DNA of 64,000 nucleotides from Spirosoma endophyticum (GTDB lineage: Bacteria > Bacteroidota > Bacteroidia > Cytophagales > Spirosomataceae). Shown piece after piece: positions 16,264-25,875 of the stretch. The position numbers were made by a program, and so were the translations under genes. Each line of letters opens with the position of its first letter. Within the stretch, counting starts at the first letter, position 1. A model generated the notes under the pieces. The model was not told the DNA's origin and ran no database searches. It saw only the letters and a program-made list of their open reading frames with translations. The stretch covers positions 248,001-312,000 of the forward strand of contig NZ_FOLQ01000002.1 of NCBI RefSeq assembly GCF_900112365.1, read 5' to 3'.

Positions 16264-16280
16264 ACTTTGAATTTCAAAGT
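16264..16280. promoter_or_regulatory. Palindromic operator copy 2
   Basis: ACTTTGAA-T-TTCAAAGT repeats the core of the 15280-15300 palindrome exactly. It lies 9 bp upstream of the start codon of the 208-aa membrane protein gene that leads the regulator's own transcription unit, which suggests negative autoregulation. Confidence 0.7.
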
Positions 16281-16503
16281 AAAGATAGAAATTACAGTTA
16301 TGCAAGCGTTGCCAGAAATTTTGATAGTTAATGTCGAAAATTTTATGATTCCCCCGCTCATCCTTCTTATTCAGCGATTTAGTCGGATTCTGATACAAGA
16401 TCAGCGAGAGGAATTTGCTATTGGATGACAAAGCGGGTCTAACCGAACAACGCTGAGTAGATAGACAACCAGAATGGTAAAATAGGACCCAGTTAACGTA
16501 GTA

Positions 16504-18486
16504 TCAGACCGTTACGGAACTGGCGAATTCTTTAGGAGTCACCTGATAGACTTCCTTGAAGCATTGACCGAAGTAAGAAGGTGTCTCGAAACCCACCATA
16601 TAGGCCGTTTCTGATACACTATGCCCAGCCCGAAGCAGATCAGCCGCCTTACGCAGGCGGTACTGCCGGATCAATTCATTGGTCGATAACTGGGTGAGCG
16701 AATGTACTTTACGTAGCAGTGTCTTGCTGCTCATCATCATAATCCCGGCTAATCGTTCGACATTAAGCGACGAATCGTCCAGGTGCGTCTCTAAGGCGGT
16801 GTAAAGCGTTTTGAGCCAGCCCGTCTGTACGGTTTCCAGGGGTTGAGGCAATTCATGCTTTACCAATTGCTGCTGATAAAGCGTTCGTAACCGCTGCTGG
16901 CGGGTGATCAGATTGCGTAACCGAAGCGATAGTTCTTCAAACTGGAATGGCTTGGTGAGGTAGTCGTCGGCGCCCTGCCGTAAACCGGCCAGTCGGCTGT
17001 CGCTGGCCGCTTTGGCGGTCAGGAGAATGACCGCGATATGGTCCGTAGCTGGCGTAGTTTTAATATAATGGGTTAGCTCATAGCCGTCCAGGCCCGGCAT
17101 CATGACATCCGAGATGACAATATCGGGCAACTCAGCCTGAATCAATTGCCAGCCCAGATCGCCGGTAGCAGCTGTCATTACCCGATACTGATGGGCCAGT
17201 TCATGCGACAGAAAGGACCGGAGCTCGTCGTTATCCTCCACCACCACCACAAGCGGAGCGTCGGCCGCGACAGTATCATCAAGTGGGCTGTCCTCCTGTT
17301 TGATGGGTGACGCCGGAAACCAGTCCCACAAGGCCAGCGTATCGTCAACGGGTTCTTCGTCCGCCGATAAGCACTCCATCGGTAAGGTAACCGAAAATAA
17401 GCTTCCCGAGGGCGTCGTCGCCGTGCCTATAGTGCTCTGTACCGATACGTTACCCCCCATCAGTTCGGCTAGCTCTTTCACCAGCGACAGGCCGATGCCC
17501 GTGCCACTTTGCAGCCGCTTGGTCGATGGGTCTACCTGATAGAATCGATCGAAGATGTACGGTAAATTGCTGGCTGGAATGCCAACGCCACTATCCGAAA
17601 CGGTTAATCGAATACCAGCATCCGCTTCTAGCTGAACCACAATATACCCTTCCTGATGATTGGCTCTCGCCGTGAATTTGATCGCGTTTGCAATCAGGTT
17701 ATACATAATTTGCCCTACTTTCTCCGCATCGAATAACCAGGTGCCCATTACGTCGGTGTGGTAGGTTAGCAGAATTCCCTGTTGATCGGCCAGCGGGATA
17801 AACGCCTGCACCAACTGCTCAAAAAACTCCCGTAAATTACCCGGCTTTGCGTATACTTCAAGGTGACCGGTTTCGAGTTTTGCCAGATCCAGGAGCTGAT
17901 TGATCAGGCGCAGCAGGTGGCGGGCGTTTCGCTCAATAGATAGCAGATCCCGGTACGTTCGCTGGCTTTCGTCCTGTTCACTCATCAATCGCTCAACGGG
18001 TGATAAAATGAGGGTTAACGGTGTGCGGAATTCGTGGGTTATGTTGTCGAAGAGCCGGGTTTTAAGTTCGGCAATTTGCTGCAAATGAACCGACTGGCGA
18101 AGCTGGCTAACGTGCAGGGCCGTTTTCTGAATCGTCAGCTCGAGATCGCCCATATTGATCGGCTTAAAGACGAAGTCGAAGGCCCCCCGATTCATGGCCG
18201 CCCGAACATTGTTCATGTCGCCGTAGGCCGATACCATCACGGCCCGGCCATTGGGGAGCAGATTCGGAAGGTAGCCCAGCAACGTTAGCCCGTCCATATC
18301 CGGCATGTTGATATCGACCAGCAGTACGTCAAAGTCGGCCTCTGTCTGGAGCATTTCCAACGCCTGCCGCCCACCCGAAGCAAATCGAAACTGGTAGGCG
18401 CCTTCCTGAATTTTATGGCGAAACAGTTGCTGAATCAGCGATACAATATCCTCTTCATCATCAACAACCAGTATTTTAGTACTCAT
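16504..18486 (-). CDS. Soluble hybrid sensor: REC - histidine kinase - REC - AraC
   Basis: This 660-residue protein lacks membrane segments. Receiver 1 (about 1-125) has its acceptor at D58 (LLVDINMPDMDG). The HisKA domain has H151 (NITHEFRTPL). The HATPase domain (about 220-370) has NLIANAIKF, DSGVGIP and GTGIGLSL. Receiver 2 (about 410-525) has D459 (VISDVMMPGLDG). An AraC helix-turn-helix pair (about 565-655) ends the protein. All key residues are present, so it can receive phosphate, relay it internally and bind DNA. It overlaps the 3' end of the upstream membrane kinase by 11 bp, making that kinase its likely input. Confidence 0.92.
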   Translation of the reverse strand: MSTKILVVDDEEDIVSLIQQLFRHKIQEGAYQFRFASGGRQALEMLQTEADFDVLLVDINMPDMDGLTLLGYLPNLLPNGRAVMVSAYGDMNNVRAAMNRGAFDFVFKPINMGDLELTIQKTALHVSQLRQSVHLQQIAELKTRLFDNITHEFRTPLTLILSPVERLMSEQDESQRTYRDLLSIERNARHLLRLINQLLDLAKLETGHLEVYAKPGNLREFFEQLVQAFIPLADQQGILLTYHTDVMGTWLFDAEKVGQIMYNLIANAIKFTARANHQEGYIVVQLEADAGIRLTVSDSGVGIPASNLPYIFDRFYQVDPSTKRLQSGTGIGLSLVKELAELMGGNVSVQSTIGTATTPSGSLFSVTLPMECLSADEEPVDDTLALWDWFPASPIKQEDSPLDDTVAADAPLVVVVEDNDELRSFLSHELAHQYRVMTAATGDLGWQLIQAELPDIVISDVMMPGLDGYELTHYIKTTPATDHIAVILLTAKAASDSRLAGLRQGADDYLTKPFQFEELSLRLRNLITRQQRLRTLYQQQLVKHELPQPLETVQTGWLKTLYTALETHLDDSSLNVERLAGIMMMSSKTLLRKVHSLTQLSTNELIRQYRLRKAADLLRAGHSVSETAYMVGFETPSYFGQCFKEVYQVTPKEFASSVTV

Positions 18487-19978
18487 TCACCGTTGGCGTT
18501 AAACGTTGGGTTTCTGCCGCGAGACTTACGGGCAGACGGATAATAAATTCAGCGTACTCGCCCTCAGTCGAGTTGACCATTAACTCACCGCCGTGTCCTT
18601 TAGTGATGATATCATAACTTAATGACAACCCTAATCCAGTCCCTTGTCCGGTGGGTTTGGTCGTAAAAAAAGGCTGAAAAATCTTCTCGATCACCGCCGG
18701 ACTTATGCCCGAGCCGTTATCCCGCACTTGTAACGTTACCCAATTATTGGCGCGCTGGGTAGTAACGGTAACTTCGGGCTGATACGTCTCGTCGGTGAGC
18801 TGCTGTTTTTGCGCTACCGCATAGAACGCATTATTGAAAAGATTCAACAGCACCCGGCCCAATTCCTGAGGAATCCCGTCAATCCGGCCAATGGACGGAT
18901 CAAAACTCGTCGTTAGTTTGGCATTGAACGTATTATCCTTGGCGCGTAAACCCTGGTACGTTAACCGCAGGTATTCTTCCGCCAGCGCGTTCAGGTTGGT
19001 GGGTCGTTTCTCGCCAACCTCCGTACGGCTGTGGTCCAGCATGCCTTTTATGATGGATTCTGCCCGTCGTCCGTGGTGCGCGATTTTTTGTAGATTATCT
19101 TTCAGAAAACCCGCCAGTATTTTCACGTCGTCCGGGTGATTTGCCTCAAGCTCTTCCTGAAGTTCCTTGATTAATTCACCCGACACCTCCGAGAAATTAT
19201 TGACGAAATTGAGCGGATTTTGAATCTCATGCGCAATGCCAGCCATCAATTCCCCCAGCGAAGCCATTTTCTCTTTCTGTACCAACTGCATCTGAGCGGC
19301 CTTCAACTCAGCCAGCGATTGCCGGATTTGCTCGTTTCGCCGGATCAGTCGATTTTCCTGCTGCATATTCTCGATCCGAAAGATATACACCACCAGAAAC
19401 AGCGTCAGAATAAACAGAAACAGGTTCACGTCGTGGACATTCGCTGACTCGGGTGTATGCCACAAAGGTGAAATAACGGTTTGGGCGTACCGGACGAGGA
19501 AAAAAGCCACTACGTTCAGGATGAATAAAAACGCGATTGGTTTTATGTTCCGAAAAAACAGCATTGGCATAATGCTGGCCGTGATCAACAAATATTCGCT
19601 ACCGTCATTTTGTTTGGCGATGGGGATGAGCGTATATAAAAAGGTGTTTTGCAGAATCATGTAATAAGACGCTGCCGTATACCGCCGGTAATAGTTGAGC
19701 AGGGCCGGTTCGAAACTGATCATGAATGCCAGCACGGCAAACCAGAAGGTAGGCCGGTCGGGCGATACCAGAAACGCCAGCATGTAGGAAAAGTACACGC
19801 TAAGCCCTATGGCCGTAATGCCATTGAGGACGCGAACGCGCTTACGTTCCCAAAGCGATAGATCGTTATGTACGCCAATATTTATCCAGCGTTCCCAATG
19901 ATGCGATAACCACTGAAAAGGTGTTTTTGTGATTACCTGGGGCGGTTGATCTGGTGTTTTAGTAACGATCGAATCCAT
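18476..19978 (-). CDS. Membrane histidine kinase
   Basis: This 500-residue kinase has about six membrane segments in residues 50-200, a coiled linker (QQENRLIRRNEQIRQSLAEL), an H-box with H250 (GELMAGIAHEIQNPLNFVNN), and an ATPase domain with LNLFNNAFYAV, VRDNGSGI and GTGLGLSL. No periplasmic sensor domain is evident, so it probably senses a membrane or small-molecule signal. The ATG at 19978 is preferred over a GTG at 20008. Its 3' end overlaps the hybrid regulator gene by 11 bp, indicating an operon and a shared pathway. Confidence 0.9.
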   Translation of the reverse strand: MDSIVTKTPDQPPQVITKTPFQWLSHHWERWINIGVHNDLSLWERKRVRVLNGITAIGLSVYFSYMLAFLVSPDRPTFWFAVLAFMISFEPALLNYYRRYTAASYYMILQNTFLYTLIPIAKQNDGSEYLLITASIMPMLFFRNIKPIAFLFILNVVAFFLVRYAQTVISPLWHTPESANVHDVNLFLFILTLFLVVYIFRIENMQQENRLIRRNEQIRQSLAELKAAQMQLVQKEKMASLGELMAGIAHEIQNPLNFVNNFSEVSGELIKELQEELEANHPDDVKILAGFLKDNLQKIAHHGRRAESIIKGMLDHSRTEVGEKRPTNLNALAEEYLRLTYQGLRAKDNTFNAKLTTSFDPSIGRIDGIPQELGRVLLNLFNNAFYAVAQKQQLTDETYQPEVTVTTQRANNWVTLQVRDNGSGISPAVIEKIFQPFFTTKPTGQGTGLGLSLSYDIITKGHGGELMVNSTEGEYAEFIIRLPVSLAAETQRLTPTVNEY

Positions 19979-20151
19979 GAACAGTTTTGAGGAAGGAAAC
20001 CCGATCACAAATTAGATAAAATAGGGCTAAATTGTTAACAAACGAGCTGACGTACTGTTAGAAACTTGACGCTATCAGTACATCAACCCGTTGATTTTGA
20101 AGCAATACGAGCCCTTTTCTTTGGGCTCCTTCCACATCTTTTGGGACTACT

Positions 20152-20178
20152 TCTGGCACGAGCCAATGCTCGCGCCAG
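20152..20178 (-). terminator. Imperfect hairpin downstream of the FAD oxidase gene
   Basis: GGCACGAGC and GCTCGCGCC pair with one mismatch around CAAT, just past the stop of the minus-strand FAD oxidase gene. A second small stem (GAGCCC/GGGCTC, 20109-20128) follows. Confidence 0.35.
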
Positions 20179-20182
20179 CTAG

Positions 20183-21796
20183 CTATAGCCCCAGGTGCTG
20201 TTGCCAGTACGTTGTCAGGAAGAGATTATACGGATCGCGTTGAGCACGTAGCGCCAGCACATCGTCCCATTTCGGGTATAGGCTGCGGAGATACGATACG
20301 CCCTGAGCCCCGTCTGGAGCCGGTAGGAATTTACCCCAGTGCGGCCGGAAATCAAACGGAGCCAGTAGCTCCCAGAATTGCTGGTAATAATCCTGGGGCG
20401 TGCCATCGGTATTGTTGGCAAACCAGAACACGTCAATCCGGATCACGTCAATGTTGTAGGCTGGACTCATCCAGAAATCGCTTTTGCGACCCGCGTAGAT
20501 TTCGCAACAGAACGTACCGGCCCGCTCGGGATGGCTGGCGTCGGCATAAAAATCACGTAGCGTTGTCATGACGACTTCGGTTTTGTCGAGCGGAATCCAG
20601 AGTTCCGTAAACCAGACGGGAAACAGTTGATCGCTCATCTGATTATCCATCGGCAGAATTTCCCACCACACATCGGTGAAGGACTGTACGGGCGTTGGCA
20701 GCGTAACAAAAACATTGAGAATTTCTTCCATGATTTTAGGCTGTAGCTTTTTGCCAGTTTCGATCAGGAAGTCCCGAAGAATTTTATCATCACCCGTAAA
20801 TGTATTAATCCAGGATTGCCATTGGCCGAGTGCCGTGAAAATCATATCGGCCCCCGCCGTAGCGATGGTTGGCGACCCGAAAATATAGGGTACTTCTTTG
20901 TAAGGGACCGGGAAAACGGCGGGTTCGTTGGCGGGGTCCGTGCGGTTCGCCTGCCAGACCACCATGCGTTCCATACCCGGCTGAGGCCACCAGATTATAC
21001 GGCTATATTCACCCTTGTGCTGCTGTGGGTCAGGCAGCCCCCGGAAGAAATTGGCCAGACTAAGCCGTTTGGCATCACCTGGTCCGAACAGATCGATGCT
21101 GCAATCGGTAGGGGTGCTTACGGTTTCGGTTCCGGTAATATCGAAGGTCGGTTCACACTGAAACACGACCTCCGTTACGATGCCCAGCAGGCCCCGATGT
21201 GCAAACGCCAGCGCATAAAATGGATCATCAGGATTGGCGGGCGTTGGGCGTGTATACGTATTGGTTTCTACACCGTTGGGGCCGTGATGCATGATGCGTA
21301 CGGAAACAACGGCGCTTTCGAATGAATACAAGACCGAACCACCCGATGAGCCGGTTGCCATAAACCCGCCAACTGTCTGGTGACTAATGCCGCCCAAGTC
21401 GGGCAATGCCCAGCCGGTAGAACCGATGCGTCGGCCTTCGTTGGGACCATCCAGCGCAGTCGGGTCGATCTGGTAAAGCAGCGAATTCTCGACGGTCGAG
21501 ACACCCGTGGGGTCGAACGGATCGTAGCCAAGATGACAACCGGCCTGCACGTTTACAAGGCCAGTTGTTGCGTCGAAGTTAACATTGGCTAAGTACGCCA
21601 GAATGATAAACAGCGAGTTGGGGGCCGCTTCTTCCTGGCCAATAAGCGGAAAAGAGTGGGCCGCCCCGCGCACAACCACTTTCAGATTTTGCTGGCAGGC
21701 GTATTGCAACAGTGTCGAAATGTCGTCTTCGGTTTTTGGCAGGTAATACGTTACGTTGTTAATCTGTTTAGTTTCAATAGAACCAATGTCGATCAT
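20183..21796 (-). CDS. FAD-binding oxidoreductase, aldonolactone oxidase-like (VAO fold)
   Basis: This protein of about 537 residues has the PP-loop FAD-binding domain: PKTEDDISTLLQYA is followed by VVVRGAAHSF, whose histidine is in the position used for covalent FAD attachment in the VAO family. Further FAD contacts lie in DLGGISHQTVGGFMATGSSG. The C-terminal half resembles the D-arabinono-lactone/alditol oxidase type. Such enzymes oxidise sugar lactones or polyols using oxygen. An ATG at 21880 would add 28 residues that precede the fold; 21796 begins it directly. It is divergent from an SDR gene. Confidence 0.8.
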   Translation of the reverse strand: MIDIGSIETKQINNVTYYLPKTEDDISTLLQYACQQNLKVVVRGAAHSFPLIGQEEAAPNSLFIILAYLANVNFDATTGLVNVQAGCHLGYDPFDPTGVSTVENSLLYQIDPTALDGPNEGRRIGSTGWALPDLGGISHQTVGGFMATGSSGGSVLYSFESAVVSVRIMHHGPNGVETNTYTRPTPANPDDPFYALAFAHRGLLGIVTEVVFQCEPTFDITGTETVSTPTDCSIDLFGPGDAKRLSLANFFRGLPDPQQHKGEYSRIIWWPQPGMERMVVWQANRTDPANEPAVFPVPYKEVPYIFGSPTIATAGADMIFTALGQWQSWINTFTGDDKILRDFLIETGKKLQPKIMEEILNVFVTLPTPVQSFTDVWWEILPMDNQMSDQLFPVWFTELWIPLDKTEVVMTTLRDFYADASHPERAGTFCCEIYAGRKSDFWMSPAYNIDVIRIDVFWFANNTDGTPQDYYQQFWELLAPFDFRPHWGKFLPAPDGAQGVSYLRSLYPKWDDVLALRAQRDPYNLFLTTYWQQHLGL

Positions 21797-21989
21797 GATT
21801 GGATGGATTTTGTTAAAGAGGTGAACAGATAGTAAAGGGTCGGAGGCCAGAACTTTACCCAGATACTGAACGAGATACATTAAGTTTAGGTAGACTTGTC
21901 AAACGACCGCGCTTGCTTCCTGCGAAAAACCTTTAGGTCGGCTTCGGCGTTATCGGCGAAAGCTAATTTCAACTCAGTAAACGGTTCTC

Positions 21990-22706
21990 ATGGCAGACAG
22001 TATCAAAACGGCGCTCATCACGGGCGGCTCAAAAGGCATTGGTTACGGCATTGCCGAAGTACTCATCAACGACGGTATTAAAGTAGCGATTACCAGTCGC
22101 TCATCGGTAGCCGCCGAATTAGCTGCGGCTAAACTCAACGAAATTAAGCCCGGTTATGCGCTGGGACTTGCCGCCGACGTGCGTGATCTGGCATCGCAGC
22201 AAAAGGCGGTCGATACCGTGTTGGCACAGTGGGGGCAGTTGGATTACGTTATTGCCAACGCGGGTGTTGGGCACTTTGCGTCCATTCAGGAATTGACGCC
22301 CGAGCAATGGAACGAAACGATAGACATTAACCTGACCGGCGTCTTTTATACTGCCAAAGCCACGCTGGAGGCACTCAAGAAATCGGAAGGGTATTTCATC
22401 ACCATTGCAAGTCTGGCGGGTACGAACTTCTTCGAGAAAGGTGCTGCTTACAATGCCAGCAAGTTTGGCCTGGTCGGTTTTTCGCAGGCCATCATGCTCG
22501 ACCTACGTAGCGAAGGCATCAAAGTGACAACCATTATGCCCGGTTCGGTAGCGACTTACTTCAATGATCACGAACCCAGCGAAAAAGACGCCTGGAAAAT
22601 TCAGCCTGAAGACATTGGCCAGATCGTCGCCGACCTCATTCATATGCCTGCCCGTACCTTGCCCAGCAAGATTGAAGTTCGCCCAACACGACCGGGCGGG
22701 AAGTAA
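21990..22706 (+). CDS. SDR family oxidoreductase
   Basis: This 238-residue classical short-chain dehydrogenase has the NADP-binding TGGSKGIGYGIAE, the NAG motif (IANAGVG), the catalytic serine in IASLAG, and YNASK with the catalytic tyrosine and lysine. It is cytosolic. The substrate is unknown; 3-ketoacyl-ACP reductase-like activity or reduction of a small carbonyl is possible. It is divergent from the FAD oxidase gene and is followed by a 23-bp perfect hairpin. Confidence 0.9.
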   Translation: MADSIKTALITGGSKGIGYGIAEVLINDGIKVAITSRSSVAAELAAAKLNEIKPGYALGLAADVRDLASQQKAVDTVLAQWGQLDYVIANAGVGHFASIQELTPEQWNETIDINLTGVFYTAKATLEALKKSEGYFITIASLAGTNFFEKGAAYNASKFGLVGFSQAIMLDLRSEGIKVTTIMPGSVATYFNDHEPSEKDAWKIQPEDIGQIVADLIHMPARTLPSKIEVRPTRPGGK

Positions 22707-22746
22707 TTGGTTTCGGGGAAGCCAGTGCAATAAACCAGTCATTAAC

Positions 22747-22796
22747 AAAACCTTGCTCATTGACCGTGACGCATCACGGTCAATGAGCAAGGTTTT
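22747..22796 (+). terminator. Perfect 23-bp hairpin after the SDR gene
   Basis: Arms 22747-22769 and 22774-22796 are perfect inverted copies around CGCA, starting AAAACC and ending GGTTTT. It stands between two same-direction genes and separates the SDR unit from the M16 peptidase unit. Confidence 0.75.
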
Positions 22797-22814
22797 GCCG
22801 TTTATCCCAAAAGG

Positions 22815-22845
22815 TTGACTGTCAATTGGAAATAGTCTTATCTTG
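22815..22845 (+). promoter_or_regulatory. Possible Bacteroidota promoter of the M16 peptidase gene
   Basis: TTGA at 22815-22818 and TATCTTG at 22839-22845 are separated by 20 bases, approximating TTTG-N19-TAnnTTTG. The match is imperfect. The position, after the terminator and about 35 bp before the start codon, is suitable. Confidence 0.3.
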
Positions 22846-22877
22846 GTGCTAACGCTAATTTCTTGTAAGAGTCCAAT

Positions 22878-25796
22878 ATGAAAAAAGTTACCGTTTACCT
22901 ATCAATGCTGCTGGCCTGGCTGGTGACAGATAGCGCGTATTCGCAAACCAAATTAGTTGAGAAAGTAACCCGAAAAGGGAATGAACTCCTGATTCCCTTT
23001 GAGAAATACGTATTGCCCAATGGTCTGACGCTGATCGTTCACGAAGACCACTCTGACCCTGTCGTGCATGTCGATGTAACGTATCATGTAGGGTCGGCCC
23101 GGGAGGAAATCGGCAAGTCGGGGTTTGCCCACTTTTTCGAGCATATGATGTTTCAGGGGTCCGACCACGTCGCGGACGATGAACATTTCAAGATCGTTAC
23201 CGAGTCGGGTGGTACGTTAAACGGGTCTACCAACCGCGATCGTACGAATTACTTCGAAACGCTGCCGAGCAACCAGCTCGAACGGGCAATCTGGCTCGAA
23301 GCCGACCGCATGGGGTTTCTGCTGGATGCGGTGTCGCAGAAAAAATTCGAGAACCAGCGCGCAACGGTCAAGAACGAGCGGGGCCAGAACTACGATAACC
23401 GACCCTATGGTCTGGCGGGTGAATACGTTGCTAAAAACCTGTTTCCCTACGGTCATCCCTACTCGTGGCTGACCATCGGCTATATTGAAGACCTGAATCG
23501 GGTTAACGTGAACGATCTGAAAAACTTTTTCCTGCGGTGGTACGGTCCTAATAATGCGGTGCTGACCATTGGTGGAGACATAACACCGAAGCAGGTATTG
23601 CCGCTGGTAGAGAAGTATTTCGGCGCTATCCCCCGCGGCCCTGAAGTGACCAAAACGCAGGTGCCGACACCTGTTTTAGACAAAGACCGCTACGTATCCT
23701 ACGAAGACAATGTCCGGTTTCCGATGCTTCAGATGGTCTTTCCAACGGTGCCGAATTTCCACCCCGACGAAGCGGCTCTCGATGCACTGGCCGAGATTCT
23801 GGGCGGGGGCAAGAGTTCGCTCTTCTACAAGAACTTTGTGAAAAATCAGTTAGCTGTTCAAGCGAATGCATCGCACCCGGCAACAGAACTGGCTGGCCAG
23901 TTTACCCTAACGGTGCTGCCTTTTCCAGATAAGCGGTTAGATAGCACGGAGGCCATCATCCGCCGGACATTGGCCGAATTTGAACGCCGGGGCGTTACGG
24001 ACGATGACATTGCACAAGTTGCTGCCACCCGAGAGGCTCAATTGATTGACGGCCTGTCCAGCGTGTCTGGTAAAGTATCGCAGTTAGCTCAGTTTCAGAC
24101 TTTACTTGGGGAGCCTAACTACCTGCCTCAGGAGCTTAAACGCTACCGGGATGTAACGAAAGCCGACGTAATGCGCGTATACAATCAATATATCAAAGGA
24201 AAGCACGCGGTAATTCTGACGGTTTACCCAAAGGGAAAATCGGAGATTGTGGCGAAACCCGACAACTATACCGTTTCGACAGCGGGCTACAAAGCGCCTG
24301 ATTATGGCTACAATGGATTGACCTATGCCAAAGCGAAAGATTCGTTCGATCGGAGCAAAAAACCCGGACCCGGCCCCAATCCAGCGCTGAAAGTGCCGCC
24401 GTTCTGGACCGATAAACTGCCAAATGGTCTGAAGGTTATTGGTACCCGCAACGACGAAATTCCGACCGTAACGATGTTGTTCACCATCAAGGGGGGGCAT
24501 TTGCTGTCGGCCAACGACCCATCGAAAGCAGGTATTGCTCAACTAACGGCTGCGCTGATGAACGAAGCCACCCAGCATTATTCCAACGAAGAACTGAATG
24601 TGAAACTGGAGAAATTAGGGTCCAGCATCAGCGTTCGGGCGGGCAGCGAGGATATTAACATCACGGTTGAGTCAATGACCAAGAATCTGGATTCGACACT
24701 GGCCTTGGTGGGAGAGAAACTCCTGCACCCCAAGTTTTCGCCCGACGATTTCGATCGGCTCAAGAAGCAGCAACTGGAACTCATTGCGAATCAAAGCACG
24801 CAGCCAGTCGTCATCGCCAATAAAGCGTACAACCAACTGCTTTATGGCGCCGGGAACATTCGGTCGATTCCAGTTAGTGGTACGGCCAAAACGGTGGAAT
24901 CTATCACGCTCGACGACGTAAAGGCGTTTTATCAGCGCTACGTATCGCCGTCGGTAACGAATCTGGTTATCGTGGGTGATGTGGAACAGGCGGCTGTATT
25001 GCCCAAACTGGCGTTCCTGAACAAATGGGCTGCTAAGCCGGTAATGATGCCCAAGCTAGTGTCGGCGAAAAAGATTGATAAAACGAGAATTTATCTGATT
25101 GATAAGGAGAAAGCGGCTCAGTCGGAGATTCGAATCGGCTATCTGACGGATATGCCTTACGATGCGACAGGCGAATACTACCGGACAGGCCTGGCTAACT
25201 ACATGCTTGGCGGGGCGTTCAGCAGCCGTATCAATATGAATCTGCGCGAAGACAAAGGCTGGACCTACGGCGCTCGGTCGGGATTTTCGAGCACGAAAAC
25301 GCCCGGGCCATTTACGGCGCAGGCCGGCGTCAAAGCAGCCGCTACCGATAGCTCGGTGGTGGAATTTGTCAAAGAAATTACGAACTACGGTAAGACGGGA
25401 ATTACCGATTCGGAACTGACATTCGTAAAAAGCTCACTCGGTCAGGTTGACGCACTGAAATACGAGACTTCCCTACAGAAAGCGTTTTTCCTGGGTCGCA
25501 TTATTGAATATGATTTGCCGAAAAACTTTGTGGAACAGCAGAGCGCGATCCTCAAAAATATCACTAAGGAGGAAATCAACGCCATTGCCCGGAAACACCT
25601 GCCGGTCAGCAACATGATTATTGCCATAATTGGAGATAAGGCGCTTATTAAACCCGGTTTAGAGCGACTAGGCTATGAAATTGTCGAGTTAGACAAGGAA
25701 GGTAATCCCGCAACTACAGCTACCACGGCGGCTCCTGCCCCCGCTAAAGCCGGGTCTTCGTCGGACAACGCTCCGGCTAAGAAAAAGATAGAGTAA
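22878..25796 (+). CDS. Exported M16 family metallopeptidase (two-domain)
   Basis: This 972-residue protein begins with a signal peptide (MKKVTVYLSMLLAWLVTDSAYSQ). The first M16 domain has the inverted zinc motif HFFEH (H85, E88, H89), with the third glutamate expected in the ENQRATVKNERG region. A second M16 domain (from about residue 510) lacks the zinc motif, as in pitrilysin-like tandem proteins where it forms the other half of the cage. A low-complexity Thr/Ala/Pro tail ends the protein. It probably degrades peptides in the periplasm. Confidence 0.92.
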   Translation: MKKVTVYLSMLLAWLVTDSAYSQTKLVEKVTRKGNELLIPFEKYVLPNGLTLIVHEDHSDPVVHVDVTYHVGSAREEIGKSGFAHFFEHMMFQGSDHVADDEHFKIVTESGGTLNGSTNRDRTNYFETLPSNQLERAIWLEADRMGFLLDAVSQKKFENQRATVKNERGQNYDNRPYGLAGEYVAKNLFPYGHPYSWLTIGYIEDLNRVNVNDLKNFFLRWYGPNNAVLTIGGDITPKQVLPLVEKYFGAIPRGPEVTKTQVPTPVLDKDRYVSYEDNVRFPMLQMVFPTVPNFHPDEAALDALAEILGGGKSSLFYKNFVKNQLAVQANASHPATELAGQFTLTVLPFPDKRLDSTEAIIRRTLAEFERRGVTDDDIAQVAATREAQLIDGLSSVSGKVSQLAQFQTLLGEPNYLPQELKRYRDVTKADVMRVYNQYIKGKHAVILTVYPKGKSEIVAKPDNYTVSTAGYKAPDYGYNGLTYAKAKDSFDRSKKPGPGPNPALKVPPFWTDKLPNGLKVIGTRNDEIPTVTMLFTIKGGHLLSANDPSKAGIAQLTAALMNEATQHYSNEELNVKLEKLGSSISVRAGSEDINITVESMTKNLDSTLALVGEKLLHPKFSPDDFDRLKKQQLELIANQSTQPVVIANKAYNQLLYGAGNIRSIPVSGTAKTVESITLDDVKAFYQRYVSPSVTNLVIVGDVEQAAVLPKLAFLNKWAAKPVMMPKLVSAKKIDKTRIYLIDKEKAAQSEIRIGYLTDMPYDATGEYYRTGLANYMLGGAFSSRINMNLREDKGWTYGARSGFSSTKTPGPFTAQAGVKAAATDSSVVEFVKEITNYGKTGITDSELTFVKSSLGQVDALKYETSLQKAFFLGRIIEYDLPKNFVEQQSAILKNITKEEINAIARKHLPVSNMIIAIIGDKALIKPGLERLGYEIVELDKEGNPATTATTAAPAPAKAGSSSDNAPAKKKIE

Positions 25797-25807
25797 ATGA
25801 CGTTGAC

Positions 25808-25867
25808 TTTTCGACAGGCTAAAACAGGAGTAAAGAATAAAAAAAACCTGTTTTAGCCTGTCGAAAA
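25808..25867. terminator. Bidirectional hairpin between M16 and ankyrin genes
   Basis: Arms 25808-25828 (starts TTTTCGACAGGC) and 25847-25867 are perfect 21-base inverted copies with an A-rich loop of 18 bases. It lies between convergent genes and has A/T runs on both sides. Confidence 0.75.
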
Positions 25868-25875
25868 AATAAGAA

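Noticed and set aside
20816..21325. Plus-strand frame of 169 codons inside the FAD oxidase gene
   Set aside because: It is antisense to a clearly conserved protein and has no recognisable domain. Open antisense frames are common at this GC and codon use.
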